A stretch of 64,000 nucleotides of DNA from Zoogloea sp. (GCF_030157465.1 NZ_JAOAUU010000054.1:98704-162703), one strand, 5' to 3'; shown: positions 5,759 to 13,739, counted from the stretch's first letter. Program-made: numbers and translations. Notes: a model not told the origin generated them from the letters alone.

Positions 5759-8749
5759 ATGCCCATGAGCGAGATTTTCCTCAGCTACAGTCGCAACGAC
5801 AACACGGCGGCCAGCGCACTGAGAGCAGCCCTTGAGCGGGCCGGCCTGCAGGTCTTCAAGGACGACGCCTCCCTGCGTTCAGGTGACCGCTGGCTCAGCC
5901 GCCTGCAGACGGCCGTTAGTTGCTGCGACGCCTTTGTCGTCCAGGTAGGGCGGGATGGTGTGCAGCGCTGGATCGGCGCCGAGGTCGAGGTGGCGCTGAT
6001 CCGACATCATCAGCCCGATGACGACGCCAAGCGCCTGCCCATCTTCCCCATTCTGCTCCCCGACGCTACACCCGAAAGCCTCCCGTCCTTCCTTGCCCTA
6101 TTTCAGGCAACCCGCTGGGATGGTATCTCCGAACTCCCCTCATCACTGATCGAGGCGCTGCGTAAGCGCCAGAGTCTTCAGGACACCCGGCCGACCTTCC
6201 AGGGCAATCCCTTCCGCGGCCTGGGCGTGTTCACCCAGGACCACACGCAGCAGTTCTTCGGCCGCCGCAGCGAGACCCTGGCGGCCCTGGCCCTGCTGGG
6301 CGACGCCACCGAGTCCGACCCCACCCAGCTCGCCGGATATGGCCGATCCCAGTACACCCGCTGGCTGCAGGTGACGGGCAACAGCGGCGCGGGCAAGTCG
6401 TCCCTGGTGCAGGCCGGCCTCATGCCCATGATCCGCAGCGGCGCCCTGTGGGCCCGCACCGGCGTTGAGCAGTGGACGCTTCTCGGCCCCATGGTGCCCG
6501 GCCAGGAGCCGGTTGAAATGCTCGCCGAAGTACTTGAGCGGGGCCTGATCGACGCGCCGGAGCGACGCGACATCGGCAAGCGCCGGGCGCAACTGGAGCG
6601 GGGCGAGCGCGAGCTGGCCTATGCCCTGCGCGCCTACGGGTCGGATCAGCGACGGGCCTTCCTGCTGGTCATCGACCAGTTTGAAGAGCTGTTCACCTTT
6701 GCCGACGAGGCCGGGCGAAACACCTTCGAGGCCCTGCTGGCCCATGCCCTGCAAGACCCGGGGTGCCCATTTTTCCTGATCACCACCGTTCGTGCCGACT
6801 TTCTCGACCGCTTCGATCAACTGCCCAGGCTGGGTGGGCCGTACAACACCACGTGTCGGCAATACTTCCTGCCGAGTATCTCCGAGCAGGGCTTGCGTAA
6901 AGTCATCGACGGCCCCGCCACCCTGGCCGGGCTGGATGTGAGCGAGGTGCGCACCGCCATCCTCGAAGACGCCCGCGAGGAGATGGCCGGCGCCCTGCCG
7001 CTGGTGGAAAACGCCCTGAGCGTGCTGTGGGAAAAACGGGAGGGCCCCGAAGGCAAACGCCTCAGTGGCGAGAAGTATCGCAGCCTGGGCAAACTGGCCG
7101 GCATCCTGGCCAGCCAGGCCGACCGCCTGCTCACCCGCATCGATGCCGAGATCAAGTTGAAGGTCAGTGCTGCAGGTCGGGGGCGTCAAGGTGCCCTGGA
7201 GCTGCTGTTGCGCCTCACCTGCGTCAATGACGACGGGCGCAACACCCGCCAGCGCATCAGCCGGCGCGATGCCATCCTCACCGCGGGTGCCGGGCGCGAC
7301 GACGTCGGCGAGCACATCGTGCGCCGCCTGTCCGGTCATCCCGATGAGAACGCCCCCGCCATGGTCCATCAAGGCCTCCGCCTGATCGTGGTGGCCGCCG
7401 AACAGAGTGCCGACGGCAAGCCCGTCAAAGACGAGAACGGCAGACAACTTGGGCATGTGGACCTGATTCACGAAACCCTGATCCGCGCCCGGGGCAAGGA
7501 CGACAAAGGCAAGCCGGTTGGCTACTGGCCAACGCTCTTTGACTACATCGCCGCTCATCCCGACCGTGGCGATCAGCTACGCCGCCTGAAGAAGCAGGCA
7601 CTGGCCTGGAGCAAAAGTCGGTGGCTGGGGCGCTGGTGGCATCTGGCCGGCTGGCCAGATTTGCTGGCCTATCGCCCGCTGGTGGTGGTTGATCCGGACT
7701 GCGTGGAGGCGCGTTTCCTGCGGTGGAGCAGGCGGGTGGGCCGAGTGCATGCCGGGCTATGGGTGTTGGCCGTGCTGGGTGTTGTGTTCGGGCTGTACTA
7801 TCGGGAGGTGGAACGCTGGGCGGACCGCCATCGCTTGCCGAAGGAGATGATCTGGCTGGATATCAAGTGGAGCCTGGGCATAGACACTCCACCCCCACCC
7901 GAGCTCGTGGATATCGTCACGGACCGTCCGGTGACGTTTGAGATGGGGTGCGACCCGAAGCGGGACGCAGATAAGGTCCTCGATGGCGAGGAAGAGGATT
8001 CCGGACTGAGCAGGTTCAAATGTGATCAGTCGAACGCGGTTCACGACGTGACCCTGACCAAGCCCTACAGCCTCGGCAAGTATGAAATCTCCCGGCTGGA
8101 GTACATCTTCTTCCTGCGGGACTCGGGCGAAAAGGGTAGCCAACGGGCCGAATGCAGAACTGTCCCCGCCCCGGAATATCCGCCAATCACTTCATTGGAG
8201 GATCTCAAGCTGCCGGCAATCGAAGTCAGTTGGTGTGACGCGAATGCCTACATCGAGTGGCTCAATGCCCGCTACCCCGATCCGGAGAAGAGATGGCGCC
8301 TGCCGACGGAAGCCGAGTGGGAGTACGCGGCGCGTGGCGACACCCGCACAGCCTTTTGGTGGGGAGGACGCTACGAGGAAGGGTATGTCAATTGTGATGG
8401 AAAAGAAGGTCCATGGCCTGTCACCCAACGTGGAGAGAAGCAAGACAGGGAGCCGCCGTTTGGGCTGCACAACATGCTCGGCAATGTGGTGGAGTGGGCT
8501 GAGGATGCTCCTGCGCCCTTCGATTCGGCCTCGCAGACAGACCCTGTTAGACGTGGCAATGAAGACCAGCTGTTCCGTGTGCTGCGCGGCGGGGCCTGGA
8601 ACCGCGGTCAGGATTACTGCCGCGCTGCCTCCCGCGGCGTCAACTCGCCCGGCAACCGTTACTACAGCTTCGGCTTTCGGGTGTGTCGTGGTTCCCCCAT
8701 CGATCCGCGGGACGCCGATTCGCTGGGCGCTGAAACGCCGAGCCGCTGA
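5759..8749 (+). CDS. TIR / STAND NTPase / transmembrane / FGE-like fusion protein
   Basis: 996 residues. An ATG at 5765 is an equally good start and better spaced from GGGA. Domains in order: TIR, about 3-140 ('EIFLSYSRNDN', Glu75 in WIGAE); a STAND-type P-loop NTPase, about 150-640 ('NPFRGLGVFTQDHTQQFFGR', Walker A GNSGAGKSS at 207-215, Walker B LLVIDQFEELF with Asp306); one hydrophobic helix, about 664-683 (WVLAVLGVVFGLYY), preceded by arginines; and a C-terminal FGE/SUMF1-like domain, about 715-980 ('RWRLPTEAEWEYAARG', 'GLHNMLGNVVEWAED', 'RVLRGGAWN', 'GFRVCRG'). Positive charge before the helix favours N-in topology, which would place the FGE domain in the periplasm; an internal anchor is the alternative. 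Inferred role: ligand binding to the C-terminal domain triggers NTPase oligomerisation and TIR activation. The C-terminal codons look diversified (separate entry). Confidence 0.85.
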   Translation: MPMSEIFLSYSRNDNTAASALRAALERAGLQVFKDDASLRSGDRWLSRLQTAVSCCDAFVVQVGRDGVQRWIGAEVEVALIRHHQPDDDAKRLPIFPILLPDATPESLPSFLALFQATRWDGISELPSSLIEALRKRQSLQDTRPTFQGNPFRGLGVFTQDHTQQFFGRRSETLAALALLGDATESDPTQLAGYGRSQYTRWLQVTGNSGAGKSSLVQAGLMPMIRSGALWARTGVEQWTLLGPMVPGQEPVEMLAEVLERGLIDAPERRDIGKRRAQLERGERELAYALRAYGSDQRRAFLLVIDQFEELFTFADEAGRNTFEALLAHALQDPGCPFFLITTVRADFLDRFDQLPRLGGPYNTTCRQYFLPSISEQGLRKVIDGPATLAGLDVSEVRTAILEDAREEMAGALPLVENALSVLWEKREGPEGKRLSGEKYRSLGKLAGILASQADRLLTRIDAEIKLKVSAAGRGRQGALELLLRLTCVNDDGRNTRQRISRRDAILTAGAGRDDVGEHIVRRLSGHPDENAPAMVHQGLRLIVVAAEQSADGKPVKDENGRQLGHVDLIHETLIRARGKDDKGKPVGYWPTLFDYIAAHPDRGDQLRRLKKQALAWSKSRWLGRWWHLAGWPDLLAYRPLVVVDPDCVEARFLRWSRRVGRVHAGLWVLAVLGVVFGLYYREVERWADRHRLPKEMIWLDIKWSLGIDTPPPPELVDIVTDRPVTFEMGCDPKRDADKVLDGEEEDSGLSRFKCDQSNAVHDVTLTKPYSLGKYEISRLEYIFFLRDSGEKGSQRAECRTVPAPEYPPITSLEDLKLPAIEVSWCDANAYIEWLNARYPDPEKRWRLPTEAEWEYAARGDTRTAFWWGGRYEEGYVNCDGKEGPWPVTQRGEKQDREPPFGLHNMLGNVVEWAEDAPAPFDSASQTDPVRRGNEDQLFRVLRGGAWNRGQDYCRAASRGVNSPGNRYYSFGFRVCRGSPIDPRDADSLGAETPSR
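8597..8686 (+). other. Candidate diversity-generating-retroelement variable region (VR)
   Basis: These 30 codons encode WNRGQDYCRAASRGVN and then SPGNRYYSFGFRVC. In FGE-type retroelement targets the template usually encodes asparagines (AAC) at the surface positions: WNNN..N.R.AN.N...P.NRNNNIGFR. Here those positions carry CGC, GGT, TAC, TCC, GGC, TAC, TAC, AGC and TTC. Almost all keep the third-base C of AAC or ATC while first and second bases vary, which is what adenine mutagenesis of a template leaves. The constant residues (W, R, A, P, NR, GFR) are preserved. No template repeat or reverse transcriptase is in the window, and ordinary FGE-like domains also vary here, so the call is tentative. 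Confidence 0.5.
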
Positions 8750-8788
8750 CCACTGGGCGGCGCGTAGCGCCCGCCGCTGGCCGTTTTT
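8750..8788 (+). terminator. Hairpin directly after the FGE stop codon, with T-run
   Basis: The left arm at 8750-8763 pairs with 8767-8780 across a GTA loop, with an uninterrupted 5-pair GC stem at the loop and two short internal mismatches. CCG and TTTTT (8784-8788) follow. It reads as an intrinsic terminator of the TIR-STAND-FGE gene. Hairpins just downstream of variable regions also act in target recognition by diversity-generating retroelements, so a second role is possible. Confidence 0.6.
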
Positions 8789-8896
8789 CAGCCGAGTCCT
8801 GCCGCAACCCGGGCATTCGGCAGGCCTTGGCAGACAGGCCGCGGGGGTGGGTACAGCCCTCCCGGGCCGCACACCAAGCAGAACACGACGAGTGAT

Positions 8897-8925
8897 TTGC
8901 GTTAACCCGACGGTCAAGGTATAGT
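8897..8925 (+). promoter_or_regulatory. Sigma-70-like promoter near the island end
   Basis: TTGCGT (8897-8902) and TATAGT (8920-8925) are separated by exactly 17 bases and read toward the tRNA fragment. No gene follows before the attachment site. It could drive a small RNA, or be a remnant of a tRNA promoter from an earlier integration. This is based on sequence match alone. Confidence 0.35.
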
Positions 8926-8955
8926 CGCGCCCTCTGCAGTTGGTTGAAACGGTAG

Positions 8956-9079
8956 TTGTGACAACTTTTGTGGATGCTGCTCCCGAAATCGGGGAAGACC
9001 GTCACAAGAGCGGCGTTAAAAGATTTCTTATAAATCAACAGATTATGATCTGATTGACGTTTAAGGCCGGTCTTGTGAC
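8956..9079. repeat. Three TTGTGAC motifs beside the attachment site
   Basis: TTGTGAC occurs at 8956-8962 and 9073-9079 on the + strand and at 9001-9007 on the - strand (GTCACAA). Two copies extend to CTTGTGAC. Short repeats in mixed orientation within 150 bases of an att core resemble recombinase arm-type sites. The repeat is only 7-8 bases long. Confidence 0.35.
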
Positions 9080-9089
9080 ACCTGGCTAC

Positions 9090-9109
9090 GATTAACATTG
9101 ATGTTAATC
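9090..9109. repeat. Perfect 9-base inverted repeat next to the att core
   Basis: GATTAACAT and ATGTTAATC flank a central TG, ending 6 bases before the tRNA-derived sequence. The symmetry is exact and AT-rich. Likely a protein-binding site (excisionase, recombinase or host factor) rather than a terminator, because no T-run follows. Confidence 0.45.
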
Positions 9110-9115
9110 ATCAGC

Positions 9116-9160
<45 letters not shown>

Positions 9161-9174
9161 GTTTCAAGCTTCTA

Positions 9175-9205
9175 GGCTCAATCATTCAGGTGATTGGGTC
9201 TTTTT
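9175..9205 (+). terminator. Intrinsic terminator of the original tRNA-fMet gene
   Basis: GGCTCAATCA (9175-9184) pairs with TGATTGGGTC (9191-9200), with G-T wobbles, around a 6-base loop, followed by TTTTT (9201-9205). It lies 14 bases after the tRNA CCA, as expected for the ancestral transcription unit. Confidence 0.7.
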
Positions 9206-9316
9206 GCTGTTTACTCGGCGGAGTGGGCGCGTGCCGACAGCAAAACCCTGAATTTTCTTCGGGGGTTTGACCCGCGCGCGCCGGCCCATTGCTGGAGCCG
9301 GCGGCGGCCCGGTTGT

Positions 9317-9907
9317 TCAGCTTGGCCGGGCGAGGCGGTAGAGGGCCACGCTGGCGAGGAAGTTGGGTTCCTCGACGATCACCTTACCTTCGTCGAAGGC
9401 CAGCCGCTCGCGGATGATGATGCCTTCCGTGGCGCACAGCTCGTCGAAATCGGCGATGGTGAAAAAGCGTACGTTGGGGGTGTTGTACCACTGGTACGGC
9501 AGGTTCTTCGACACCGGCATGTGGCCGTTGAGGATGGCCTGGCGATGGCGCCAGTAGGCAAAGTTGGGAAAGCTGACGACGGCTTCGCGGCCGACGCGCA
9601 GCATTTCGGCGAGGATGCCCTGGGTGTTGCGCATGGCCTGCAGCGAGAGGCTCATGATGACGTGGTCGAAGAAGCCGTCGTCGAAGCCGGCGAGGCCCTG
9701 TTCCATGTCGATCTGGATGACGTTGATGCCGTTTTTGGCGCAGGCCACCAGGCGCTCGGGGTCGTTCTCGACGCCGTAGCCGCGCACCTGGCGCACGTCG
9801 CTGAGATAGCGCAGCAGGCTGCCGTCGCCGCAGCCGAGGTCGAGCACCCGTTCGCCGGGTTCGATCCAGTTGGCGATCACGTCGTAGTCGTAGCGTTGGA
9901 AACTCAT
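9317..9907 (-). CDS. metW: MetW methyltransferase-like protein
   Basis: 196 residues. The Rossmann SAM-binding signature 'RVLDLGCGDGSLLRYL' is near residue 20-35, followed by 'GYGVENDPERLVAC' and 'VIMSLSLQAMRN'. MetW is a class I SAM-methyltransferase fold protein that is almost always encoded directly after metX in proteobacteria and is needed for full MetX activity. It starts 10 bases after the metX stop, so the two are co-transcribed. Length and all family motifs are normal. Confidence 0.95.
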   Translation of the reverse strand: MSFQRYDYDVIANWIEPGERVLDLGCGDGSLLRYLSDVRQVRGYGVENDPERLVACAKNGINVIQIDMEQGLAGFDDGFFDHVIMSLSLQAMRNTQGILAEMLRVGREAVVSFPNFAYWRHRQAILNGHMPVSKNLPYQWYNTPNVRFFTIADFDELCATEGIIIRERLAFDEGKVIVEEPNFLASVALYRLARPS

Positions 9908-9917
9908 GGCGCGGTCC

Positions 9918-11042
9918 TCACACCCGGATGTTGTCGATGTAGGCCTGCAGCACCGCGTGGTACTGGGGCTCGTCGAGCAGGAAGGAGTCGTGGCCGGCGG
10001 CGCAGTCGATTTCGGCGTAGCTGACGCGGCGGTCGCTGTGCATCAGCGCATAGACGATCTCGCGGCTGCGGGACGGGGCGAAGCGCCAGTCGGTGCTGAA
10101 TGACACCACGAGGTAGTCGGCCTTGGCGCGGCCCAGCGCGGCCACCAGGTCGCCTTCGTAGTCGAAGGCCGGATCGTAGTAGTCGAGGGCCTTGGTGGTG
10201 AGCAGGTAGGTGTTGGCGTCGAAGAAGCCGGCGAACTTGTCGCCCTGGTAGCGCAGGTAGGATTCGATCTCGAATTCCACGTCGTAGCTGAACACCGGCT
10301 TGTCGTGGCGCAGGTTGCGGCCGAATTTCTGGCCCATGGCGTCGTCCGACAGGTAGGTGATGTGGCCGATCATGCGCGCCAGCGCGAGGCCGCGGGTGGG
10401 CACCACGCCGTGCTCGTAATAGTGGCCGCCGTGGAATTCCGGATCCTTGAGAATCGCCTGGCGGGCGACTTCATTGAAGGCGATGTTCTGGGCGGTGAGC
10501 TTGGGCGCCGAGGCGATGACCAGTGCGTGGGCAACCCGGTCGGGGTATTGCAGCGTCCACGACAGGGCCTGCATGCCGCCAAGGCTGCCGCCGACCACCG
10601 CGGCAAAGCGTTCGATGCCGAGCCGGTCGGCCAGCCTGGCTTGGGCGTCGACCCAGTCTTCGACGGTGACGAAGGGAAAGTCGGCGCCCCACGGCTTGCC
10701 GGTGGCCGGGTTGATGGCGTTGGGGCCGGAGCTGCCGTAGCAGCCGCCCAGGTTGTTCACGCCGATGACGAAGAACTTGCCGGTGTCGAGGGGTTTGCCG
10801 GGGCCGACGAGGTTGTCCCACCAGCCTTCGGAGCCGGGCTTGCCGGCGTAGGTGCCGGCCACGTGGTGGGAGCCCGAGAGGGCGTGGCACACCAGCACCG
10901 CGTTGCTGCGGGCGGCGTTGAGGGTGCCGTAGGTTTCATAAACCAGGTCGTATTCAGGCAGTACGCCACCGCTTTTAAGGGGGAGCGCGGTGCTGAAATG
11001 TGCCCGCTGGGGCACGACGTTTCCGACGGATTGTGCTTGCAT
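9918..11042 (-). CDS. metX: Homoserine O-acyltransferase MetX
   Basis: 374 residues of the alpha/beta-hydrolase fold. Motifs: '[12 protein letters not shown]', oxyanion and nucleophile region '[14 protein letters not shown]' (catalytic Ser), Asp in '[12 protein letters not shown]' and His in '[11 protein letters not shown]'. It activates homoserine for sulfur incorporation in cytoplasmic methionine synthesis. Betaproteobacterial members of this fold may use succinyl-CoA rather than acetyl-CoA (MetXS), and this cannot be settled here. The ATG at 11042 is preceded by a leader with an attenuator-like hairpin (separate entry). metW follows. Confidence 0.95.
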   Translation of the reverse strand: MQAQSVGNVVPQRAHFSTALPLKSGGVLPEYDLVYETYGTLNAARSNAVLVCHALSGSHHVAGTYAGKPGSEGWWDNLVGPGKPLDTGKFFVIGVNNLGGCYGSSGPNAINPATGKPWGADFPFVTVEDWVDAQARLADRLGIERFAAVVGGSLGGMQALSWTLQYPDRVAHALVIASAPKLTAQNIAFNEVARQAILKDPEFHGGHYYEHGVVPTRGLALARMIGHITYLSDDAMGQKFGRNLRHDKPVFSYDVEFEIESYLRYQGDKFAGFFDANTYLLTTKALDYYDPAFDYEGDLVAALGRAKADYLVVSFSTDWRFAPSRSREIVYALMHSDRRVSYAEIDCAAGHDSFLLDEPQYHAVLQAYIDNIRV

Positions 11043-11056
11043 TCCTGTTTCGTCCC

Positions 11057-11096
11057 AAAAAACGAAAACCCAGTCTGCGAACGGTCGCGGACTGGG
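11057..11096 (-). terminator. Intrinsic terminator/attenuator in the metX leader
   Basis: On the minus strand CCCAGTCCGCG (11096-11086) pairs with CGCAGACTGGG (11079-11069) with one mismatch, then TTTTCGTTTTTT runs to 11057, only 15 bases before the metX ATG. It could terminate ptsI transcripts. It also lies downstream of the metX promoter candidate, so it could control metX by attenuation. Confidence 0.65.
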
Positions 11097-11118
11097 CTGC
11101 CGTCGCTTTAGCCGTATT

Positions 11119-11148
11119 TTTAAAGCGCCCGCAAGCTGGAGGGTTCAA
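11119..11148 (-). promoter_or_regulatory. Candidate sigma-70 promoter for metX-metW
   Basis: On the minus strand TTGAAC (11148-11143) and TTTAAA (11124-11119) are 18 bases apart, after the ptsI stop and about 77 bases before the metX start codon. Found by pattern matching only. Confidence 0.4.
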
Positions 11149-11202
11149 ATCGGCGCTGGAGGTGAAGATTAGCGCGCGGCGCAGCCCCGAGTCAAACCCG
11201 CC

Positions 11203-12924
11203 CTACAATTTCTCGACTGCTTCGCGCACCCGGTCGGGCTCGTCAAGCTTGAGCAGGCGCTGCACCTTGGGGGTGAGATCGACGGCATCGGCGCGCAGGA
11301 TCTCCTGTTTGACTTCCAGGATTTGTGCCGGATGCATCGAGAACTGGCGCAGGCCCATGCCGATCAGGAGCCGCGCGCAGTCGGGGTCGCCGGCCATTTC
11401 GCCGCACACCGACACCGGGATGCCGGCTTTGGCGCCGGCCTGGATCGTCATGTGGATGAGCCGCAGCACGGCCGGGTGGAGCGGGTTGTACATGTGGGCG
11501 ACGGCCTCGTTGCCCCGGTCGATGGCCAGCGTGTATTGGATCAGGTCGTTGGTGCCGATCGACAGGAAGTCGAGCTTGCGGGTGAACGCGCCCAGGCACA
11601 GGGCCGCGGCGGGCACCTCGATCATGCCGCCCACCTGCACGGCTTCGTCGAACTTGATCTTGCGTTCGCGCAGCTGGGCCCTGGCCTTGTCGAGCAGGAT
11701 CAGGGTCTGGTCGATCTCGTGGCTGCTTGCCAGCATCGGGATCAGGATTTTCAGCTTCCCGAAGTGGCTGGCCCGGAGCAGCGCGCGCAGCTGGATCAGG
11801 AACATCTTCGGCTCGGACAGGCAGAAGCGGATGGCCCTGAGACCGAGGGCCGGGTTGTCCTCGGTGCGGGTGGCGCCTTCGAGTTCCTTGTCGGCGCCCA
11901 CGTCGAGGGTGCGCACGGTAACCGGCTTGCCGGCCATGGTCTTGACGACGGACTTGTAGGCCTCGAACTGTTCGTCTTCGTCCGGCCAGGTGTCGCGGCT
12001 CATGAACAGGAACTCGGTGCGGAACAGGCCGACGCCATCGGCCTCGACCGCCTTGGCCTGCACGGCGTCGGGGGGGAGTTCGATGTTGGCGAGGATCTGC
12101 ACCTCTTCGCCGTCGAGGGTGGCGGCGCGCATCGACTTGAGGCGCTTGAGCTTGGAGCGTTCGAGTTCGACCGCGGCCTTGCGCAGGCGATATTCCTCGA
12201 GCACCCGTTCGTCGGGGGCCACGATGACGACGCCGCGGGTGCCGTCGATGATGATCAGCTCGTCGTCCTTGATCACATGGCGGATGTGGCGCAACGCCAC
12301 CACGGCCGGAATCGACAGGCTGCGGGCGACGATGGCGGTGTGCCCGGTGGGGCCGCCGACGTCGGTGATGAAGCCGGCGACGGCGTGTTCCTTGAAGCCG
12401 ATGGTGTCGGTGGGCGAAAGGTCGTGGGCGACGACGATGGTGCCCAGCCCGTCCTTGCGCTTGGGCGGCAGGTGGCCGGGGTGGCCGAGCAGCACCTTGA
12501 CGATGCGCTCGACGACCTGCACCACGTCGGCCTTGCGCTCGCGCAGGTAGGCGTCCTCGATGGCCTCGAACTGTTCGACCAGTTGCTCCATCTGCTGCAC
12601 CAGCGCCCATTCGGCGTTGGCGCGGCGGGTGCGGATCAGGGCTTCGGCCGCGTCGACCAGCATCGGGTCTTCGAGGAACATGATGTGCATGCCGAGAAAG
12701 GCATCCACTTCGGACGGTGCCGAGCCGGCGCCCGACGCGGCCTTGAGGCCGGCCAGCTCGGTCTTGACGGCGGCGACGGCCTTTTGCAGGCGCAGGACTT
12801 CTGCTTCGACGTGCTTGGGGGCCACCGTGAAGTGGGCGACTTCGAGCAGGGCGTGCGAAACCAGATGGGCATGGCCGATGGCGATGCCCTGGGAGACGGC
12901 GAGGCCGTGGACGGTGAAACTCAT
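11203..12924 (-). CDS. ptsI: PTS enzyme I (phosphoenolpyruvate-protein phosphotransferase)
   Basis: 573 residues, normal for enzyme I. The phosphorylated histidine is in 'GGPTGHTAIVARSLSIPAV'; the PEP-binding C-terminal barrel shows 'GLFRTEFLFMSRD', 'VTVRTLDVGADKEL', 'LDFLSIGTNDLIQYTLAIDR' and 'VSVCGEMAGDP'. It takes phosphate from PEP and passes it to HPr. It follows ptsH by 28 bases in an EIIA-HPr-EI operon. No sugar permease (EIIB/EIIC) is nearby, so the system is probably regulatory. Confidence 0.97.
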   Translation of the reverse strand: MSFTVHGLAVSQGIAIGHAHLVSHALLEVAHFTVAPKHVEAEVLRLQKAVAAVKTELAGLKAASGAGSAPSEVDAFLGMHIMFLEDPMLVDAAEALIRTRRANAEWALVQQMEQLVEQFEAIEDAYLRERKADVVQVVERIVKVLLGHPGHLPPKRKDGLGTIVVAHDLSPTDTIGFKEHAVAGFITDVGGPTGHTAIVARSLSIPAVVALRHIRHVIKDDELIIIDGTRGVVIVAPDERVLEEYRLRKAAVELERSKLKRLKSMRAATLDGEEVQILANIELPPDAVQAKAVEADGVGLFRTEFLFMSRDTWPDEDEQFEAYKSVVKTMAGKPVTVRTLDVGADKELEGATRTEDNPALGLRAIRFCLSEPKMFLIQLRALLRASHFGKLKILIPMLASSHEIDQTLILLDKARAQLRERKIKFDEAVQVGGMIEVPAAALCLGAFTRKLDFLSIGTNDLIQYTLAIDRGNEAVAHMYNPLHPAVLRLIHMTIQAGAKAGIPVSVCGEMAGDPDCARLLIGMGLRQFSMHPAQILEVKQEILRADAVDLTPKVQRLLKLDEPDRVREAVEKL

Positions 12925-12952
12925 CGGCGCGCCCCCTGTGCCAGGCGGATGC

Positions 12953-13222
12953 TCATTCGCCTTCCCCGAACTTGTCGGCGATGAGGGCCTGGAGGGCGGC
13001 CATGGCCTGGTCGGCGTCGCTGCCCTCGGTGTCGATGACGATGGTGCTGCCCTTGGCGGCGGCCAGCATCATGACGCCCATGATGCTCTTGGCGTTGACT
13101 CGCCGGCCATTGCGCTCCAGCCACACGTCGCAGGCGTAGGCGCTGGCGGTCTGGGTGAGCTTGGCGGAGGCGCGGGCGTGAAGGCCCAGCTTGTTGATGA
13201 TGTTTGCGTCCTGGCGTGGCAT
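12953..13222 (-). CDS. ptsH: HPr phosphocarrier protein
   Basis: 89 residues. The active histidine is in 'NKLGLHARASAKL' near residue 16, and the regulatory serine region is 'NAKSIMGVMMLAA'. HPr relays phosphate from enzyme I to EIIA proteins. It lies between the EIIA gene (46 bases upstream) and ptsI (28 bases downstream). The serine motif would allow HPr kinase control, but hprK is not in this window. Confidence 0.96.
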   Translation of the reverse strand: MPRQDANIINKLGLHARASAKLTQTASAYACDVWLERNGRRVNAKSIMGVMMLAAAKGSTIVIDTEGSDADQAMAALQALIADKFGEGE

Positions 13223-13268
13223 CGGTGTCTTTCCTGTCGTCCTCGATGTGGTATCGGGTTTTTTGTTT

Positions 13269-13652
13269 TTACTTCATGTGCGCGACGCCTTCGCAGGCGC
13301 CGGCCACTGCTTTCTTGACCAGCACGTCCATGCTGCGTTCCCGGTAGGTGATCACGCGCAGCAGCATCGGCAGATTGACGCCCGCCACGCCTTCGATCCG
13401 GCCGGGCTCGAGGAGCTTGGCCGCGGTGTTGGCAGGGGTGGCGCCGAGGATGTCGGTGAGGATCAGCACGCCGTCGCCGGTGTCGGTGATTTCGAGCAGG
13501 CGACGGGCGAGGGGGAGTGCGTCGAGGGGATCGTCCTGCCCGGCCATGCCCAGTTGCATCAGCTGCAGCGGGCGACGGTTCATCACGTGGCAGGCGCACT
13601 GGATGAGCGCTTCGCCGAGGGCGCCGTGGGTTATGAGGAGGATCCCGATCAT
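13269..13652 (-). CDS. Mannose-family PTS EIIA protein
   Basis: 127 residues. The start 'MIGILLITHGALGEALI' places the phosphorylated His at residue 9, and 'GVLILTDILGATPANTA' is the second family signature. In betaproteobacteria this stand-alone EIIA-Man precedes HPr and EI and lacks membrane components; it is thought to read carbon or PEP status. First gene of the operon; it starts 87 bases before the apbE stop on the same strand. Confidence 0.93.
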   Translation of the reverse strand: MIGILLITHGALGEALIQCACHVMNRRPLQLMQLGMAGQDDPLDALPLARRLLEITDTGDGVLILTDILGATPANTAAKLLEPGRIEGVAGVNLPMLLRVITYRERSMDVLVKKAVAGACEGVAHMK

Positions 13653-13739
13653 TCGCTCAATTCTATCCGAAGGGGCCCGGCCGGCAAGTCGGAATAACCC
13701 GGACGCTTGCGGTGCGTCAAGCGGAAAGGGCCGCCGGGT

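Larger units (their letters stand above)
8789..9115. other. Non-coding island end between the FGE gene and the attachment site
   Basis: No convincing gene is present; open frames crossing this stretch are shadows lacking recognisable motifs. It is more AT-rich toward the right (about 9010-9115) and holds a promoter-like pair, three TTGTGAC motifs and a 20-base inverted repeat, described separately. This density of symmetric elements beside an att core is typical of integrase and excisionase binding regions. Confidence 0.5.

Noticed and set aside
6143..7558. 471-residue frame antisense to the TIR-STAND gene
   Set aside because: Glycine/alanine/histidine-rich composition without motifs, wholly inside a well-supported gene.
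11043..11202. SAM-II or SAH riboswitch upstream of metX
   Set aside because: A short CGCTTTA/TAAAGCG hairpin recalls SAM-II elements, but the conserved loop and pseudoknot bases cannot be matched; only an attenuator-like hairpin is claimed.
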